Below are positions 14,515 through 26,045 of a stretch of DNA of 64,000 nucleotides, piece after piece (within the stretch, counting starts at the first letter, position 1; the number at the start of each line of letters is the position of its first letter). Both the position numbers and the translations under genes were made by a program. Where the stretch lies: assembly GCA_046154125.1 (NCBI GenBank), contig JBJXEJ010000167.1, positions 27,452 to 91,451 of the forward strand, given 5' to 3'. The notes under the pieces are model-generated. The model made no database searches and was not told the origin of the DNA. It worked only from the letters and a program-made list of their open reading frames with translations. This DNA is from PBB1 sp046154125 (lineage in GTDB: Bacteria; Pseudomonadota; Gammaproteobacteria; Burkholderiales; Burkholderiaceae_C).

Positions 14515-16380
14515 TCAGCGCTGCACCGTCAGTACCGCCGATGCGGTTGCGCCATTGGCTCTGGCGCTCAAGGTGACAGCGGTATTTCGCGAGACCTTCG
14601 AAGTGGTGACCGTGAACGTGGCGCTGGTTGCGCCGGCGGGCACCACCACCGTGGCCGGCACGCGGGCCACCGATGTGTTGCTGCTCGAGAGCAACACCGT
14701 CACTCCGGCTGCACTGGACACGGTGACCTTGCCCGTGGTGCTCGTGCCGCCCCGCACCGCCGTGCTGCCGAGCACGACCGAGGTCGGCTTGGCCGGTGCC
14801 ACCACGGCATTGGAGGTGATCACGATGGGCGCTGCGGCGGCTGCTGCACCCAATGTGTCCGTGACGGTGAGTCGTGCGGTGTAGCTGCCAATGGCATACA
14901 CATGCGATGGGCTGGCGGCGCTGGACGTCTGGCCATCACCGAAGTCCCAGGCGTAGCCCGCGATCTGACCATCGGGATCGCTTGAGCCCGTTGAGCTGAA
15001 CTGCACCGTCAGCGGAGCCGGGCCCGCGGTGGTGTTGGCGCTGGCCATCGCCACAGGCGGCTGATTGGCCTGGCCGCTTTGAGCGTATCGGTACAGGACC
15101 GAACTCGCAGGCGCGTTGGTGAGCAGGTTCACGGGCGTATCACCCAGCACGTGCACGCCGCCATCGCTGGCGATCCGCATGCTCACGCCTTGGGTTGAGT
15201 CCGCGGTGTTGGCAAACCACGCCTGGATACCGGCGGCCGTGAGCTTGACGGTCGCGGTGCTTGTGGCCTGGACACCGCTGGCCAGCGTCACGCGGCTTTG
15301 GCCGGTGACGTAGGCCGCGTTGTCAGGTCCGATCGCCAGCGCAAAGGGCTGGGAACCAGACGAGCCGAAGGTGCCTGAGCCGAAGCTGTGCGTCCACAGC
15401 GGATTGCCCTGGGCGTCAAGCTTCAACGTGAGCCAGACGTAGCTGATCGATGTACCCGTGCTGACGTTGCTCACGCCACTGACCACCAGGTTGCCAGTGG
15501 TATCGAAAGCGGCGCGCATCGCGGCTCCGCGAAGCGGAAAGGTTCGCCACCAGGCCGGACCGAACGCGGCGTTGAACTTCATCACCATGAAGTCCAGTCC
15601 GACGGCACCGACCACAGCCGATTCCCCGGTGGAAGAAACCGCCACGGCGGGCTCCACGGCGGTGGCGAGGTGGGCGGTCGACAGCGTGTTCCCGGCAGCG
15701 TCGAGGAATACCACCTGCGCTTCGCCAGTGGCGCTGGATCGACCGGCTGCGAGTACCTGGCCGGCAGGAGTCAGGGCCATTCCTTCCGTGCCCGACACGC
15801 TGTCCGCCCCCCAGCTCCGCACCCACTGGAGCAGGCCTTGCGGGCTGTAGCGCGTGACGGTGATGTCGGCGGCCATACCGCCGGTCCCATTGGGCACCAG
15901 CCGGCGCCCCAGCACGTACACATTGCCAGCCGTGTCCGTCAACGCCTTGTAGGCCAGGCTGCCGGCCGTGGCCACGGAGTCCCGCCAAAGCAAGTTGCCG
16001 GCGGTGTCGAATTTCAGAACCACGGCGCCTTGTGGCTGCCCGGCGCTGTCGTGCAGGTATCCGGTGGTCACGACGTTTCCGGCGCCGTCAACGGTGACAC
16101 TGGTGCTGCGCGCCGGGCTGGTGACGCTCCCGAAACTGCGCTGCAAGAGCGTGGTTCCGGCCGGGCTCACCTTCTTGATCTGCATCGACGTCGTAGCGGT
16201 CACGCTGCCGGCAAGCCAGGCGTTGTTGGCCGCATCCGCGGCCACCATCGAGCCGCTGGCGCCACTCTGGCTGGATGTCCAGTCGGGTGTTATCTGTGCC
16301 TTTGCAGTCAGAGGCGGAAGGACAGCGAGTGCAGCGGCCAGCAGCCACCAGGGTTTCAAGAGCGACAGACGGGTTCTCAT
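14515..16380 (-). CDS. Secreted beta-propeller (SBBP-like) protein with PKD domain
   Basis: This 621-residue exported protein has a signal peptide ending near AKAQ. A run of SBBP/propeller-type repeats follows (each with a GNVVTTG- or GNVYVLG-like strand) over about residues 25-420. A PKD domain comes next (about 430-520, with WDFGDGQT), then a C-terminal Ig-like domain of about 95 residues with SSSNTSVARVP. No catalytic motif, membrane anchor or sorting signal is visible at the C-terminus, so it is probably released or surface-bound through protein or polysaccharide contacts. The ATG at 16380 was chosen because AAAGGA precedes it and the signal peptide starts here. It is transcribed away from the palindrome-bearing spacer shared with the hybrid kinase gene. 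Confidence 0.78.
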   Translation of the reverse strand: MRTRLSLLKPWWLLAAALAVLPPLTAKAQITPDWTSSQSGASGSMVAADAANNAWLAGSVTATTSMQIKKVSPAGTTLLQRSFGSVTSPARSTSVTVDGAGNVVTTGYLHDSAGQPQGAVVLKFDTAGNLLWRDSVATAGSLAYKALTDTAGNVYVLGRRLVPNGTGGMAADITVTRYSPQGLLQWVRSWGADSVSGTEGMALTPAGQVLAAGRSSATGEAQVVFLDAAGNTLSTAHLATAVEPAVAVSSTGESAVVGAVGLDFMVMKFNAAFGPAWWRTFPLRGAAMRAAFDTTGNLVVSGVSNVSTGTSISYVWLTLKLDAQGNPLWTHSFGSGTFGSSGSQPFALAIGPDNAAYVTGQSRVTLASGVQATSTATVKLTAAGIQAWFANTADSTQGVSMRIASDGGVHVLGDTPVNLLTNAPASSVLYRYAQSGQANQPPVAMASANTTAGPAPLTVQFSSTGSSDPDGQIAGYAWDFGDGQTSSAASPSHVYAIGSYTARLTVTDTLGAAAAAAPIVITSNAVVAPAKPTSVVLGSTAVRGGTSTTGKVTVSSAAGVTVLLSSSNTSVARVPATVVVPAGATSATFTVTTSKVSRNTAVTLSARANGATASAVLTVQR

Positions 16381-16935
16381 ATGGTTCCTTTCAAGCACGT
16401 TCAGCATGATCTTTCGAAGATTCGGATCAGGTTCCTCACGTACGAGCTGACAGGCAGGTGATCGCGGCCGGGCCTGGTGGGTGGTTGACATCAGCAAGGT
16501 CAGCACGCCATGTGCCAGATGCTGTGCGCCCGCGAAACACAGTCAAATCAAGAACCTGGGACCGAGGTCGACCTGCGCCGGTCCGCCGGCAGGTGCAATT
16601 GACCCAACCCGTTGGGTCAATTGACCCAGCACATTCGGTGTGGTGAATGGCTACCAAGGCGGCCACTTGTCTTTCCAGGGCTCACTGAACAGCTGCTGAC
16701 CACCGACATTGCGCAGAAATTCTCCGGCCCCTGCTGTGCGTCGGGTTGACGGGCGTCAACGAACGCGACGGACAAGAGGTTTGGCGGATGACCCACATCA
16801 AGGTCGCCCGGCGGGGCCCGTCTCAGTATTGCCAGATCATCGTGGACGTTGCAGGGCGCTGCTTCCTGTCTGCGCCGCGACCTGGATCCCGACCAATATC
16901 TTCCGACAGCGACAGCCCAGCCCGAGGAGTTGCAC
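16381..16935. other. Divergent spacer between propeller/PKD gene and hybrid kinase
   Basis: This stretch of about 550 bases has no convincing gene; the frames crossing it have no family similarity. It must carry the promoter of the minus-strand propeller/PKD gene (ribosome-binding site just right of 16380) and that of the plus-strand kinase. Its only striking content is the compound palindrome at 16597-16628. Confidence 0.6.
16597..16628. promoter_or_regulatory. Compound palindrome with three TTGACCCA half-sites (candidate operator)
   Basis: A 12-base arm (16597-16608) is exactly inverted at 16611-16622 across a two-base spacer, and the right arm also forms a perfect 16-base palindrome TGGGTCAATTGACCCA at 16613-16628. 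This gives three half-sites of the form TTGACCCA/TGGGTCAA. It lies between two divergent genes and looks like a binding site for a dimeric regulator; a hairpin role is less likely because no T-run follows either arm. Confidence 0.5.
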
Positions 16936-17040
16936 ATGAAGCTCGGCACCTCGATGACCGGTCTGTTTGCCGAGGCGCCGGGCCTCGGCAGTGAGGGTTG
17001 GCGGTCCCTGGCCGCTGCGTTGGTATTGAAAGAAGACTGA
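16936..17040 (+). CDS. Possible 34-residue small ORF abutting the hybrid kinase
   Basis: The ATG at 16936 is preceded by GAGGAG at an ideal distance of six bases, and the frame ends in TGA at 17038-17040, immediately before the kinase ATG. The peptide begins MKLGTSMTGLF and has no recognisable family, signal peptide or clear membrane segment. It could be a leader peptide coupling translation to the kinase, or chance. The good ribosome-binding site and the zero-base junction are the only support. Confidence 0.35.
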   Translation: MKLGTSMTGLFAEAPGLGSEGWRSLAAALVLKED

Positions 17041-19761
<2,721 letters not shown>

Positions 19762-19774
19762 GCCTGCTTCGAAT

Positions 19775-21001
19775 TCAGCGCACTCTTTCACGAAGGCCTG
19801 CATGGCTTCTTCGTTGCCACAGCGCGAGCAGCAACGCACCGGCGAGCAGCCACAGGCCAGTCGGAATCCAGTCGAGCACAAGGCGAAGCGCGCTGTCGCT
19901 CGGCAGGCTGGTCAGGCCCGAGGCGAGCAGGCCCATGCGCAGCAGGGTCGCCAGCGCCAGAGTCGATGACAGCGCGCCGCTGAAACGGCCTTCGGCACCG
20001 GTGTGGCCGAGCGCCAGCGCGGTCGAGAAGGCGCCCATCAGCAGGCCTGCCCAGGCGGCGCCAGCAACTGCCTGTGCCGCGACCAGCAGCCCGATCGTAG
20101 CGGCGCCCGCCGCGCAGGCAGACGCAGCGGCTGCAGCCAGGCCCGCTGCGCCCATCACTGCCATTCCGCCATGGCGCTTCGTCGCCCGCGAGGCCGGCCA
20201 GAGGCCCAGGTTGAAGCCGATCCAGAAAACCGGGGCCAGCATCTGAAGGTTGTCCGCAGTGGCGTGGCGCAGATACAGCGGCGTGCTGTTCAGGAAGACA
20301 TGCACCTGAAACGCGATCGCTGCCAGTGCTGCCGCGACGAGGCAAGGCCCCCAGGGCAGGCGCAGCGGATCGGACGCTGGTATGTCCGCGGCGGGCGTGA
20401 CCGTGGCGGGCGACCGGCCTTGCAGCACCCGCTCGGCGGCGACGATGCCAACCGTGGTGGTGGCGAGCGCCACGCTGGCGAGTGCGAACGGCCAGCGCGG
20501 GTCCACCTCGCGCAGGGCCACGCCCAGGTAGGGCGATATCGCAGCCGCCAGACCGAGTCCCAGCATCACCAGCGCCACCAGCCCGGGCTGGCTCGGCTTG
20601 GCGGCGTAACGCCCGATGATGTTCAGCGGCGGCGCGCGCAGGGCTGACGAGCCGAGCGTCCACAGCACTGTCGCCGCGATGAACAGGGCCGCCGATCCCT
20701 GAGGTGCGATCAAGGGCAGCAGCAGGAAAGCCGCGCAGGACACCACTGTGGTCGCGAGCACCGCCGGACCGATTCGGCCATTCAGCTGCGCCATGCGGTC
20801 GGAGGCCACCCCGCACGCATAGTCGGACAGCAGGAACACGAGCTGGTCCAGCATCAGCAGCCAGATCACGGCCGTCTTCGGGATGCCCGCCTGCGCAGCG
20901 AGTTGCGGCAGGTAGATCACGTAGACCGTCCAGGTCAGCGCGAAGAAGAACTGCACCACCGCCACGTAGAGACCGACGCGGTGGGGAACGGCTGCTGTCA
21001 T
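19775..21001 (-). CDS. MFS transporter
   Basis: This 408-residue membrane protein has about twelve hydrophobic helices in two halves separated by a hydrophilic loop near residues 190-205, as in major facilitator superfamily carriers. The loop between helices 2 and 3 carries a GVASDRM-type segment matching the family's GxxxDR motif. The substrate cannot be told, and no regulator or enzyme gene is next to it to suggest one. The ATG at 21001 was chosen because the longer frame upstream runs through the tRNA-Ser gene. The gene converges with the hybrid kinase, the two stops being 13 bases apart without a visible terminator. Confidence 0.85.
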   Translation of the reverse strand: MTAAVPHRVGLYVAVVQFFFALTWTVYVIYLPQLAAQAGIPKTAVIWLLMLDQLVFLLSDYACGVASDRMAQLNGRIGPAVLATTVVSCAAFLLLPLIAPQGSAALFIAATVLWTLGSSALRAPPLNIIGRYAAKPSQPGLVALVMLGLGLAAAISPYLGVALREVDPRWPFALASVALATTTVGIVAAERVLQGRSPATVTPAADIPASDPLRLPWGPCLVAAALAAIAFQVHVFLNSTPLYLRHATADNLQMLAPVFWIGFNLGLWPASRATKRHGGMAVMGAAGLAAAAASACAAGAATIGLLVAAQAVAGAAWAGLLMGAFSTALALGHTGAEGRFSGALSSTLALATLLRMGLLASGLTSLPSDSALRLVLDWIPTGLWLLAGALLLALWQRRSHAGLRERVR

Positions 21002-21039
21002 GGGCGCTGGGCGTCGTGGGGAGGTCCGAGCATAGGGGT

Positions 21040-21068
21040 AAAAAAAGAAACGGGCCGCGAAGGCCCGT
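21040..21068 (-). terminator. Rho-independent terminator of tRNA-Ser
   Basis: On the minus strand a seven-base stem (ACGGGCC paired with GGCCCGT) with a five-base loop is followed by TTCTTTTTTT. It lies 15 bases past the CCA end of tRNA-Ser and upstream of the MFS gene, so it ends the tRNA transcript. Confidence 0.8.
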
Positions 21069-21082
21069 CTTTCCTGGCTGTC

Positions 21083-21173
21083 TGGCGGAGAGGGCGGGAT
21101 TCGAACCCGCGGGGGGTTATTAGCCCCCGCACGCTTTCCAGGCGTGTGACTTAAACCGCTCATCCACCTCTCC
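21083..21173 (-). tRNA. tRNA-Ser (anticodon GGA)
   Basis: The minus strand holds a 91-base class II tRNA. The acceptor stem pairs GGAGAGG with CCTCTCC, the discriminator is G and CCA is encoded. The anticodon loop reads CTGGAAA, giving anticodon GGA for serine. The long variable arm expected of tRNA-Ser is present, and the T loop is TTCGAAT. It is a single gene with its own terminator. Confidence 0.95.
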
Positions 21174-21186
21174 GGAGCCCGTTAGT

Positions 21187-21555
21187 CTATCCGACGGCCT
21201 TCAGTGCATGGGCGCTCAGAGTCTCCAGCGAAACGTGATCGAGTGCGCTGCGGTGGGTGCATTCCAGGACCAACGGCGGCGCGACGCCCGCCTTCAGCGC
21301 TTCAAGCCAACGTGTCACGCACAGGCACCAGCGGTCGCCCGGTTTCAATCCGGCGAACCGGAACTCCGGGTTCGGTGTCACCAGGTCGTTGCCCTGCTGT
21401 GTCGAGTACGCCAGAAACTCTTTCGTGACCTTGGCGCACACCACATGGGTCCCGGCGTCGTCGGCGCGGGTGTTGCAGCAGCCATCGCGGAAGTATCCGG
21501 TCAGCGGATCGTAGGAACAGGGCATCAGCTCTGTGCCCAGCACGTTGGTGGGCAT
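21187..21555 (-). CDS. DUF2237 family protein
   Basis: This 122-residue cytoplasmic protein matches the DUF2237 family along its whole length: NVLGTELMPCS, DPLTGYFRDGCCNT, VCAKVTKEFL, the GNDL segment and GLKPGDRWCLC. Its conserved Cys pairs (DGCCN and WCLC) suggest metal or redox binding, but no function is known. It begins two bases after the paraslipin stop and is the last gene of the nfeD - paraslipin - DUF2237 run. Confidence 0.88.
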   Translation of the reverse strand: MPTNVLGTELMPCSYDPLTGYFRDGCCNTRADDAGTHVVCAKVTKEFLAYSTQQGNDLVTPNPEFRFAGLKPGDRWCLCVTRWLEALKAGVAPPLVLECTHRSALDHVSLETLSAHALKAVG

Positions 21556-21557
21556 GG

Positions 21558-22475
21558 TCAGTTCGCTCCCGGCGGCTTGGATTTCAGCAGCGTCATGGCG
21601 GTGGCGATCAAACCCGACACCTCGCTCATGTTGCCCGGCACGATCATCGTGTTGTTCTTCTGGGCCAGTTGCGCGTAGGCCTCTACGGCCTTCTCCGCCA
21701 CCTTCAGCTGCACTGCCTGTTCTCCGCCTGGCGAGCGAATGGCCTCGGCGATCTTGCGGATGGCTTCGGCGGTGGCATCGGCCACGGCAATGATGGCCGC
21801 TGCCTCGCCCTGAGCATTGTTGATATCGGCCTGGCGCTGGCCTTCGGATCGCGCGATGAATGCTTCGCGCTCGCCGGTGGCGATGTTGATCTGCTCCTGC
21901 TTGCGGCCTTCGCTGGCGGCGATCAGCGCGCGCTTTTCACGCTCGGCGGTGATCTGCGCCTGCATCGAGTGCAGGATGGCGGCGGGCGGCGTCAGGTCCT
22001 TGAGCTCATAGCGCAGCACCTTCACGCCCCAGTTCGCGGCGGCTTCATCCAGCGATGCAACGACGGACAGGTTGATGTGGTCGCGCTCCTCGAATGTCTT
22101 GTCGAGTTCCATCTTGCCGATCACCGATCGCAGCAGGGTCTGCGCAAGCTGGGTGATGGCCGAGATGTAGTTGCTCGAACCGTAGCTGGCGCGCATCGGG
22201 TCGGTCACCTGGAAATAGATGATCCCGTCGACCTGCAGCTGCGTGTTGTCCTTGGTGATGCAGACCTGGCTGGGTACGTCGAGCGGCACCTCCTTCAGCG
22301 AATGCTTGTAGGCCACGCGCTCGACGAACGGCACGACGAACTTCAGTCCTGGCGTCAGTGTCCGGTCGTACTTGCCCAGGCGTTCGACGACCCAGGCGTT
22401 CTGCTGGGGGACGATCTTGAATGTGCGGACGATGAAGATGATCGCGATGACAGCGATGACGACGGCAAATTCCAT
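21558..22475 (-). CDS. SPFH/Band 7 paraslipin (QmcA-like)
   Basis: This 305-residue protein has one N-terminal membrane helix, then a stomatin/SPFH domain (VPQQNAWVVERLGKYDRTL, LDVPSQVCITKDN, DPMRASYG) and a coiled-coil C-terminal region rich in Glu and Ala, with EREAFIARSEGQRQA. This is the paraslipin/QmcA type, a membrane-microdomain scaffold that forms oligomers at the inner membrane. Such proteins are usually encoded with an NfeD partner, as here (NfeD lies 36 bases upstream). The partnership supports a shared role in membrane quality control or proteolysis; the exact substrate is unknown. Confidence 0.92.
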   Translation of the reverse strand: MEFAVVIAVIAIIFIVRTFKIVPQQNAWVVERLGKYDRTLTPGLKFVVPFVERVAYKHSLKEVPLDVPSQVCITKDNTQLQVDGIIYFQVTDPMRASYGSSNYISAITQLAQTLLRSVIGKMELDKTFEERDHINLSVVASLDEAAANWGVKVLRYELKDLTPPAAILHSMQAQITAEREKRALIAASEGRKQEQINIATGEREAFIARSEGQRQADINNAQGEAAAIIAVADATAEAIRKIAEAIRSPGGEQAVQLKVAEKAVEAYAQLAQKNNTMIVPGNMSEVSGLIATAMTLLKSKPPGAN

Positions 22476-22511
22476 GAGATTCTTTTCGTTGAATGAGTGG
22501 AAGGGGCCGGA

Positions 22512-23000
22512 CTACGAGGCCGAGGGGTCCGTCGTGGCAGAGAGGTCGGGCGTACGCCGCGCTGGCGGTGATGCCGGCGCCACCACGAGCCAGTTTCCCT
22601 CGACGGCGGTCACCTGGTGAGCGCCCGCATGCGCGTCGCAGCCGGGCTGCAGGCGAGCTGTCCACAGGGTGCCTCGATAGGCAACGCGTGCGGTGCGGTC
22701 GTCAGCCCACTCGACCACCCGCACCGTTTCGCCGATGTCCAGATTGACATCGCGATTCTCGCGGGCCGGCAGGCTGTGTGGATGATGCATGCGCTTCCAG
22801 TGCCACAGCGCCGTGGCACCGCTGCCCACGGCCGCTGCTGCCACGACCTGCATCGTGCCCCCCAGACCGAGGTGCGCCGCCAGCGCACCGCAGCCGAGGC
22901 CGAGGGCAATCATCAGCAGATAGAAGGTGCCGGTCGCCAGTTCGACGGCCACCGCCAGCCCGGCTGCCACCCACCAGATCGTGGCGTGTGCAATGTCCAT
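22512..23000 (-). CDS. NfeD family membrane protein
   Basis: This 162-residue protein has two or three N-terminal membrane helices (about residues 5-70) followed by a small OB-fold-like C-terminal domain (about 88-145, from NLDIGETVRV to GNWLVVAP), the short NfeD architecture without the protease domain. It partners with the SPFH protein encoded next. The ATG at 23000 was chosen because GAGGG precedes it and the membrane domain begins there; the longer frame upstream lacks similarity. It diverges from the amino-acid decarboxylase gene across about 165 bases that must hold both promoters. Confidence 0.87.
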   Translation of the reverse strand: MDIAHATIWWVAAGLAVAVELATGTFYLLMIALGLGCGALAAHLGLGGTMQVVAAAAVGSGATALWHWKRMHHPHSLPARENRDVNLDIGETVRVVEWADDRTARVAYRGTLWTARLQPGCDAHAGAHQVTAVEGNWLVVAPASPPARRTPDLSATTDPSAS

Positions 23001-23164
23001 GTCGCCCTCGTGTTTCCAGGTCTGAAGCAACCCGGCGCAGTGTAGTTCGCGTGCGTCGTTTCGCAGCGGGGCCGCGTTGCGTGCGGTGTGGCGAAAACGG
23101 TGTCGAGGCGCCACGCCTTCGGCCTAAACTTCGCGCTCTTTCCACGCTGCCCACCGGGACTGCC

Positions 23165-25426
23165 ATGCTGCGCTTTCGCTTTCCGATCGTGATCATCGAC
23201 GAGGACTACCGGTCGGAAAACACCTCCGGTCTCGGCATCCGTGCGCTGGCGCAGGCCATCGAGAAGGAAGGCTTCGAGGTGCTGGGCGCCACCAGCTACG
23301 GCGATCTGAGCCAGTTCGCGCAGCAACAGAGCCGTGCCGGGGCCTTCATCCTGTCGATCGACGACGAGGAGTTCACGCCTGGCCCCGAGCTCGATCCGGC
23401 GGTGCTGAACCTTCGCAAGTTCATCGAGGAGATCCGCTTCAAGAACGCCGACATTCCCATCTACATCTATGGCGAGACGCGCACCTCGCAGCACCTGCCG
23501 AACGACGTGCTGCGCGAACTGCACGGTTTCATCCACATGTTCGAGGACACGCCGGAGTTCGTCGCGCGTCACATCATCCGCGAGGCCAAGACCTACCTCG
23601 ACGGGCTGGCCCCTCCGTTCTTCAAGGCGCTGATGGATTACGCGCAGGACGGTTCGTATTCATGGCACTGCCCGGGGCACAGCGGCGGCGTGGCGTTCCT
23701 GAAGAGCCCGGTCGGCCAGATGTTCCACCAGTTCTTCGGCGAGAACATGCTGCGTGCCGACGTCTGCAATGCGGTCGAGGAACTAGGCCAGCTGCTGGAC
23801 CACAACGGCGCCATCGGCGCGTCCGAGCGCAACGCCGCGCGCATCTTCAACGCCGACCACTGCTTCTTCGTGACCAACGGCACCAGCACCAGCAACAAGA
23901 TGGTGTGGCACCACACGGTGGCGCCGGGTGACGTGGTCGTGGTCGACCGCAACTGCCACAAATCCATCCTGCACGCGATCATCATGACCGGCGCGGTGCC
24001 GGTGTTCCTGCGGCCGACGCGCAACCACTACGGGATCATTGGCCCGATCCCGGAGTCGGAGTTCTCGCCTGACGCGATCCGCAAGAAGATCGCCGCCAAC
24101 CCGCTGCTGAAGGGCGTCAACGCGAAGACTGTCAAGCCTCGCATCCTGACGCTGACGCAGAGCACCTACGACGGCGTTCTGTACAACACCGAGACCATCA
24201 AGCACGCGCTCGACGGCTACATCGACACGTTGCACTTCGACGAGGCCTGGCTGCCGCACGCGGCGTTCCACCGTTTCTACGGCAGCTACCACGCGATGGG
24301 AAAGAAGCGCGTTCGGCCGAAGGACCAGATCGTCTTCGCCACCCAGTCCACCCATAAGTTGCTCGCCGGCATCAGCCAGGCTTCGCAGGTGCTGGTGCAG
24401 GACGCGGTCGACCGCAAGCTCGACCGCCATCTGTTCAACGAGGCCTACCTGATGCACACCAGCACCAGCCCGCAGTACGCGATCATCGCCAGCTGCGACG
24501 TGGCGGCGGCGATGATGGAAGCGCCGGGCGGGCCCGCACTGGTGGAGGAAAGCCTCGCCGAGGCGCTCGATTTCCGCCGCGCGATGCGCAAGGTCGACAA
24601 GGAGTTCGGCCGCGACTGGTGGTTCAAGGTCTGGGGCCCGGACAAGCTTTGCGCCGAGGGCATCGGCAAGAGCGTCGACTGGGTGCTGAAGGCCGGCGAG
24701 AAGTGGCACGGCTTCGGCAATCTGGCCGAGGGCTTCAACCTGCTCGACCCGATCAAGAGCACGATCATCACGCCGGGACTCGACATGTCCGGCAAGTTCG
24801 CCAAGACTGGCATCCCGGCCAGCATCGTCACCAAGTACCTGGCCGAGCACGGCATCGTGGTCGAGAAGACCGGGCTTTACTCGTTCTTCATCATGTTCAC
24901 GATCGGCATCACCAAGGGCCGCTGGAACACGATGGTGACCGCGCTGCAGCAGTTCAAGGACGACTACGACCGCAACCTGCCGATGTGGAAGATGCTGCCA
25001 GAGTTCGTTGCCAAGTACCCCCGCTACGAGCGCATGGGCCTGCGTGACCTGTGCCAGAGCATCCATGCGATGTATGCCAAGGGCGACATCGCGCGGCTGA
25101 CCACCGAGATGTATCTGTCCGACCTGCAGCCCGCGATGAAGCCGAGTGATGCCTACGCCTACATCGCGCACCGCCGGACCGAGCGCGTCGAGATCGATGC
25201 GCTCGAGGGTCGCATCACGACCACGCTGCTGACGCCATACCCGCCGGGTATCCCGCTGTTGATTCCAGGCGAGGTGTTCAACAAGAAGATCGTCGACTAT
25301 CTGCGCTTCACGCGCGACTTCAATGCCGCGTTTCCGGGCTTCGATACCGATGTGCACGGCCTGGTCGAGGAAGACCTCGAAGGCGGCGGCAAGCGCTACG
25401 GCGTCGACTGCGTGCGCGAGGATTGA
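23165..25426 (+). CDS. PLP-dependent basic amino-acid decarboxylase (arginine/lysine/ornithine, fold type I)
   Basis: The protein has 753 residues with the three-part layout of inducible bacterial decarboxylases. A response-regulator-like wing domain covers about 1-130, a PLP-binding core follows with HCPGHSGG, FDEAWLPHA and the Schiff-base lysine near residue 398 in STHKLLAG, and a C-terminal domain completes it. Length is close to AdiA (about 755) and a little longer than LdcI. The substrate (arginine, lysine or ornithine) cannot be decided by eye. The enzyme would release CO2 and form agmatine, cadaverine or putrescine, for polyamine supply or acid resistance. No antiporter gene is adjacent, which favours a biosynthetic role. 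Confidence 0.9.
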   Translation: MLRFRFPIVIIDEDYRSENTSGLGIRALAQAIEKEGFEVLGATSYGDLSQFAQQQSRAGAFILSIDDEEFTPGPELDPAVLNLRKFIEEIRFKNADIPIYIYGETRTSQHLPNDVLRELHGFIHMFEDTPEFVARHIIREAKTYLDGLAPPFFKALMDYAQDGSYSWHCPGHSGGVAFLKSPVGQMFHQFFGENMLRADVCNAVEELGQLLDHNGAIGASERNAARIFNADHCFFVTNGTSTSNKMVWHHTVAPGDVVVVDRNCHKSILHAIIMTGAVPVFLRPTRNHYGIIGPIPESEFSPDAIRKKIAANPLLKGVNAKTVKPRILTLTQSTYDGVLYNTETIKHALDGYIDTLHFDEAWLPHAAFHRFYGSYHAMGKKRVRPKDQIVFATQSTHKLLAGISQASQVLVQDAVDRKLDRHLFNEAYLMHTSTSPQYAIIASCDVAAAMMEAPGGPALVEESLAEALDFRRAMRKVDKEFGRDWWFKVWGPDKLCAEGIGKSVDWVLKAGEKWHGFGNLAEGFNLLDPIKSTIITPGLDMSGKFAKTGIPASIVTKYLAEHGIVVEKTGLYSFFIMFTIGITKGRWNTMVTALQQFKDDYDRNLPMWKMLPEFVAKYPRYERMGLRDLCQSIHAMYAKGDIARLTTEMYLSDLQPAMKPSDAYAYIAHRRTERVEIDALEGRITTTLLTPYPPGIPLLIPGEVFNKKIVDYLRFTRDFNAAFPGFDTDVHGLVEEDLEGGGKRYGVDCVRED

Positions 25427-25447
25427 GCCGTCGCGCCGGGGCCCGCG

Positions 25448-25867
25448 ATGTTCACCTACGTCTGCCTCGGCACCAACGACCTGCCGCGTGCGGTCGCGTT
25501 CTATGACCCGGTGATGGCCGCCCTCGGGCAGCAGCGTTGCGACACCTCCAGCGAACCCGATGGGGATGGCTGGGTCGGTTGGGGCACCTACATCGACGAA
25601 GGCCGGATCGAGGTCGCGCTGTGGCTGTGCGAACCGTTCAACGGCCTGCCGGCCAGCGTCGGCAACGGGACGATGGTGGCGTTTGCCGCAGCATCCTGGG
25701 AGCAGGTCCAGGCCTTCCACCGCGAGGCCCTGCAGCACGGCGGCACGTCTGAAGGCGAGCCCGGTCTGCGTACCCACTACGGGCCGGATTTCTACTCGGC
25801 CTACGTGCGCGACCCCGACGGCAACAAGCTGGCGGCGGTGTGTCGGGGTATCGAGATTCCGCAGTGA
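25448..25867 (+). CDS. VOC (glyoxalase/bleomycin-resistance) family protein
   Basis: This 139-residue protein has the paired beta-alpha-beta-beta-beta motifs of the vicinal oxygen chelate fold. It opens with FTYVCLGTNDLPRAVAFYD and closes with YSAYVRDPDGNKLAAVC. The Glu or His metal ligands of active glyoxalases are not clearly placed, so function is open; similar proteins are annotated as lactoylglutathione lyase-like. It follows the decarboxylase by 21 bases on the same strand and is likely cotranscribed. Confidence 0.82.
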   Translation: MFTYVCLGTNDLPRAVAFYDPVMAALGQQRCDTSSEPDGDGWVGWGTYIDEGRIEVALWLCEPFNGLPASVGNGTMVAFAAASWEQVQAFHREALQHGGTSEGEPGLRTHYGPDFYSAYVRDPDGNKLAAVCRGIEIPQ

Positions 25868-25919
25868 TGGCCTGCGGCCCAGGCACGCGAGCTTCCGCCG
25901 ACGACTCGCCTCGGGCCTG

Positions 25920-25951
25920 CCGTCATCGAGCCGTCACCAAACGTTCATAAG
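25920..25951 (+). promoter_or_regulatory. Candidate Pho box and -10 element
   Basis: CCGTCAT (25920-25926) and CCGTCAC (25931-25937) are 7-base direct repeats separated by exactly four bases. Each differs from the PhoB half-site CTGTCAT/C at one position. A CATAAG/TCATAA sequence lies about 8 bases further on as a possible -10. It sits about 110 bases before the secreted metallophosphoesterase gene, which is the kind of gene PhoB controls. Confidence 0.5.
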
Positions 25952-26045
25952 CTCGTCGGACTTTCCGGCGCTGGGCTCATCGCCCGGCTCCCGAGAGAGG
26001 GATGGCGCGCGCTGTCACCACCACCTCACCCAAGGACGGGACCTC

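Noticed and set aside
23783..25777. A 664-residue open frame on the minus strand
   Set aside because: It is antisense to the amino-acid decarboxylase and lacks motifs.
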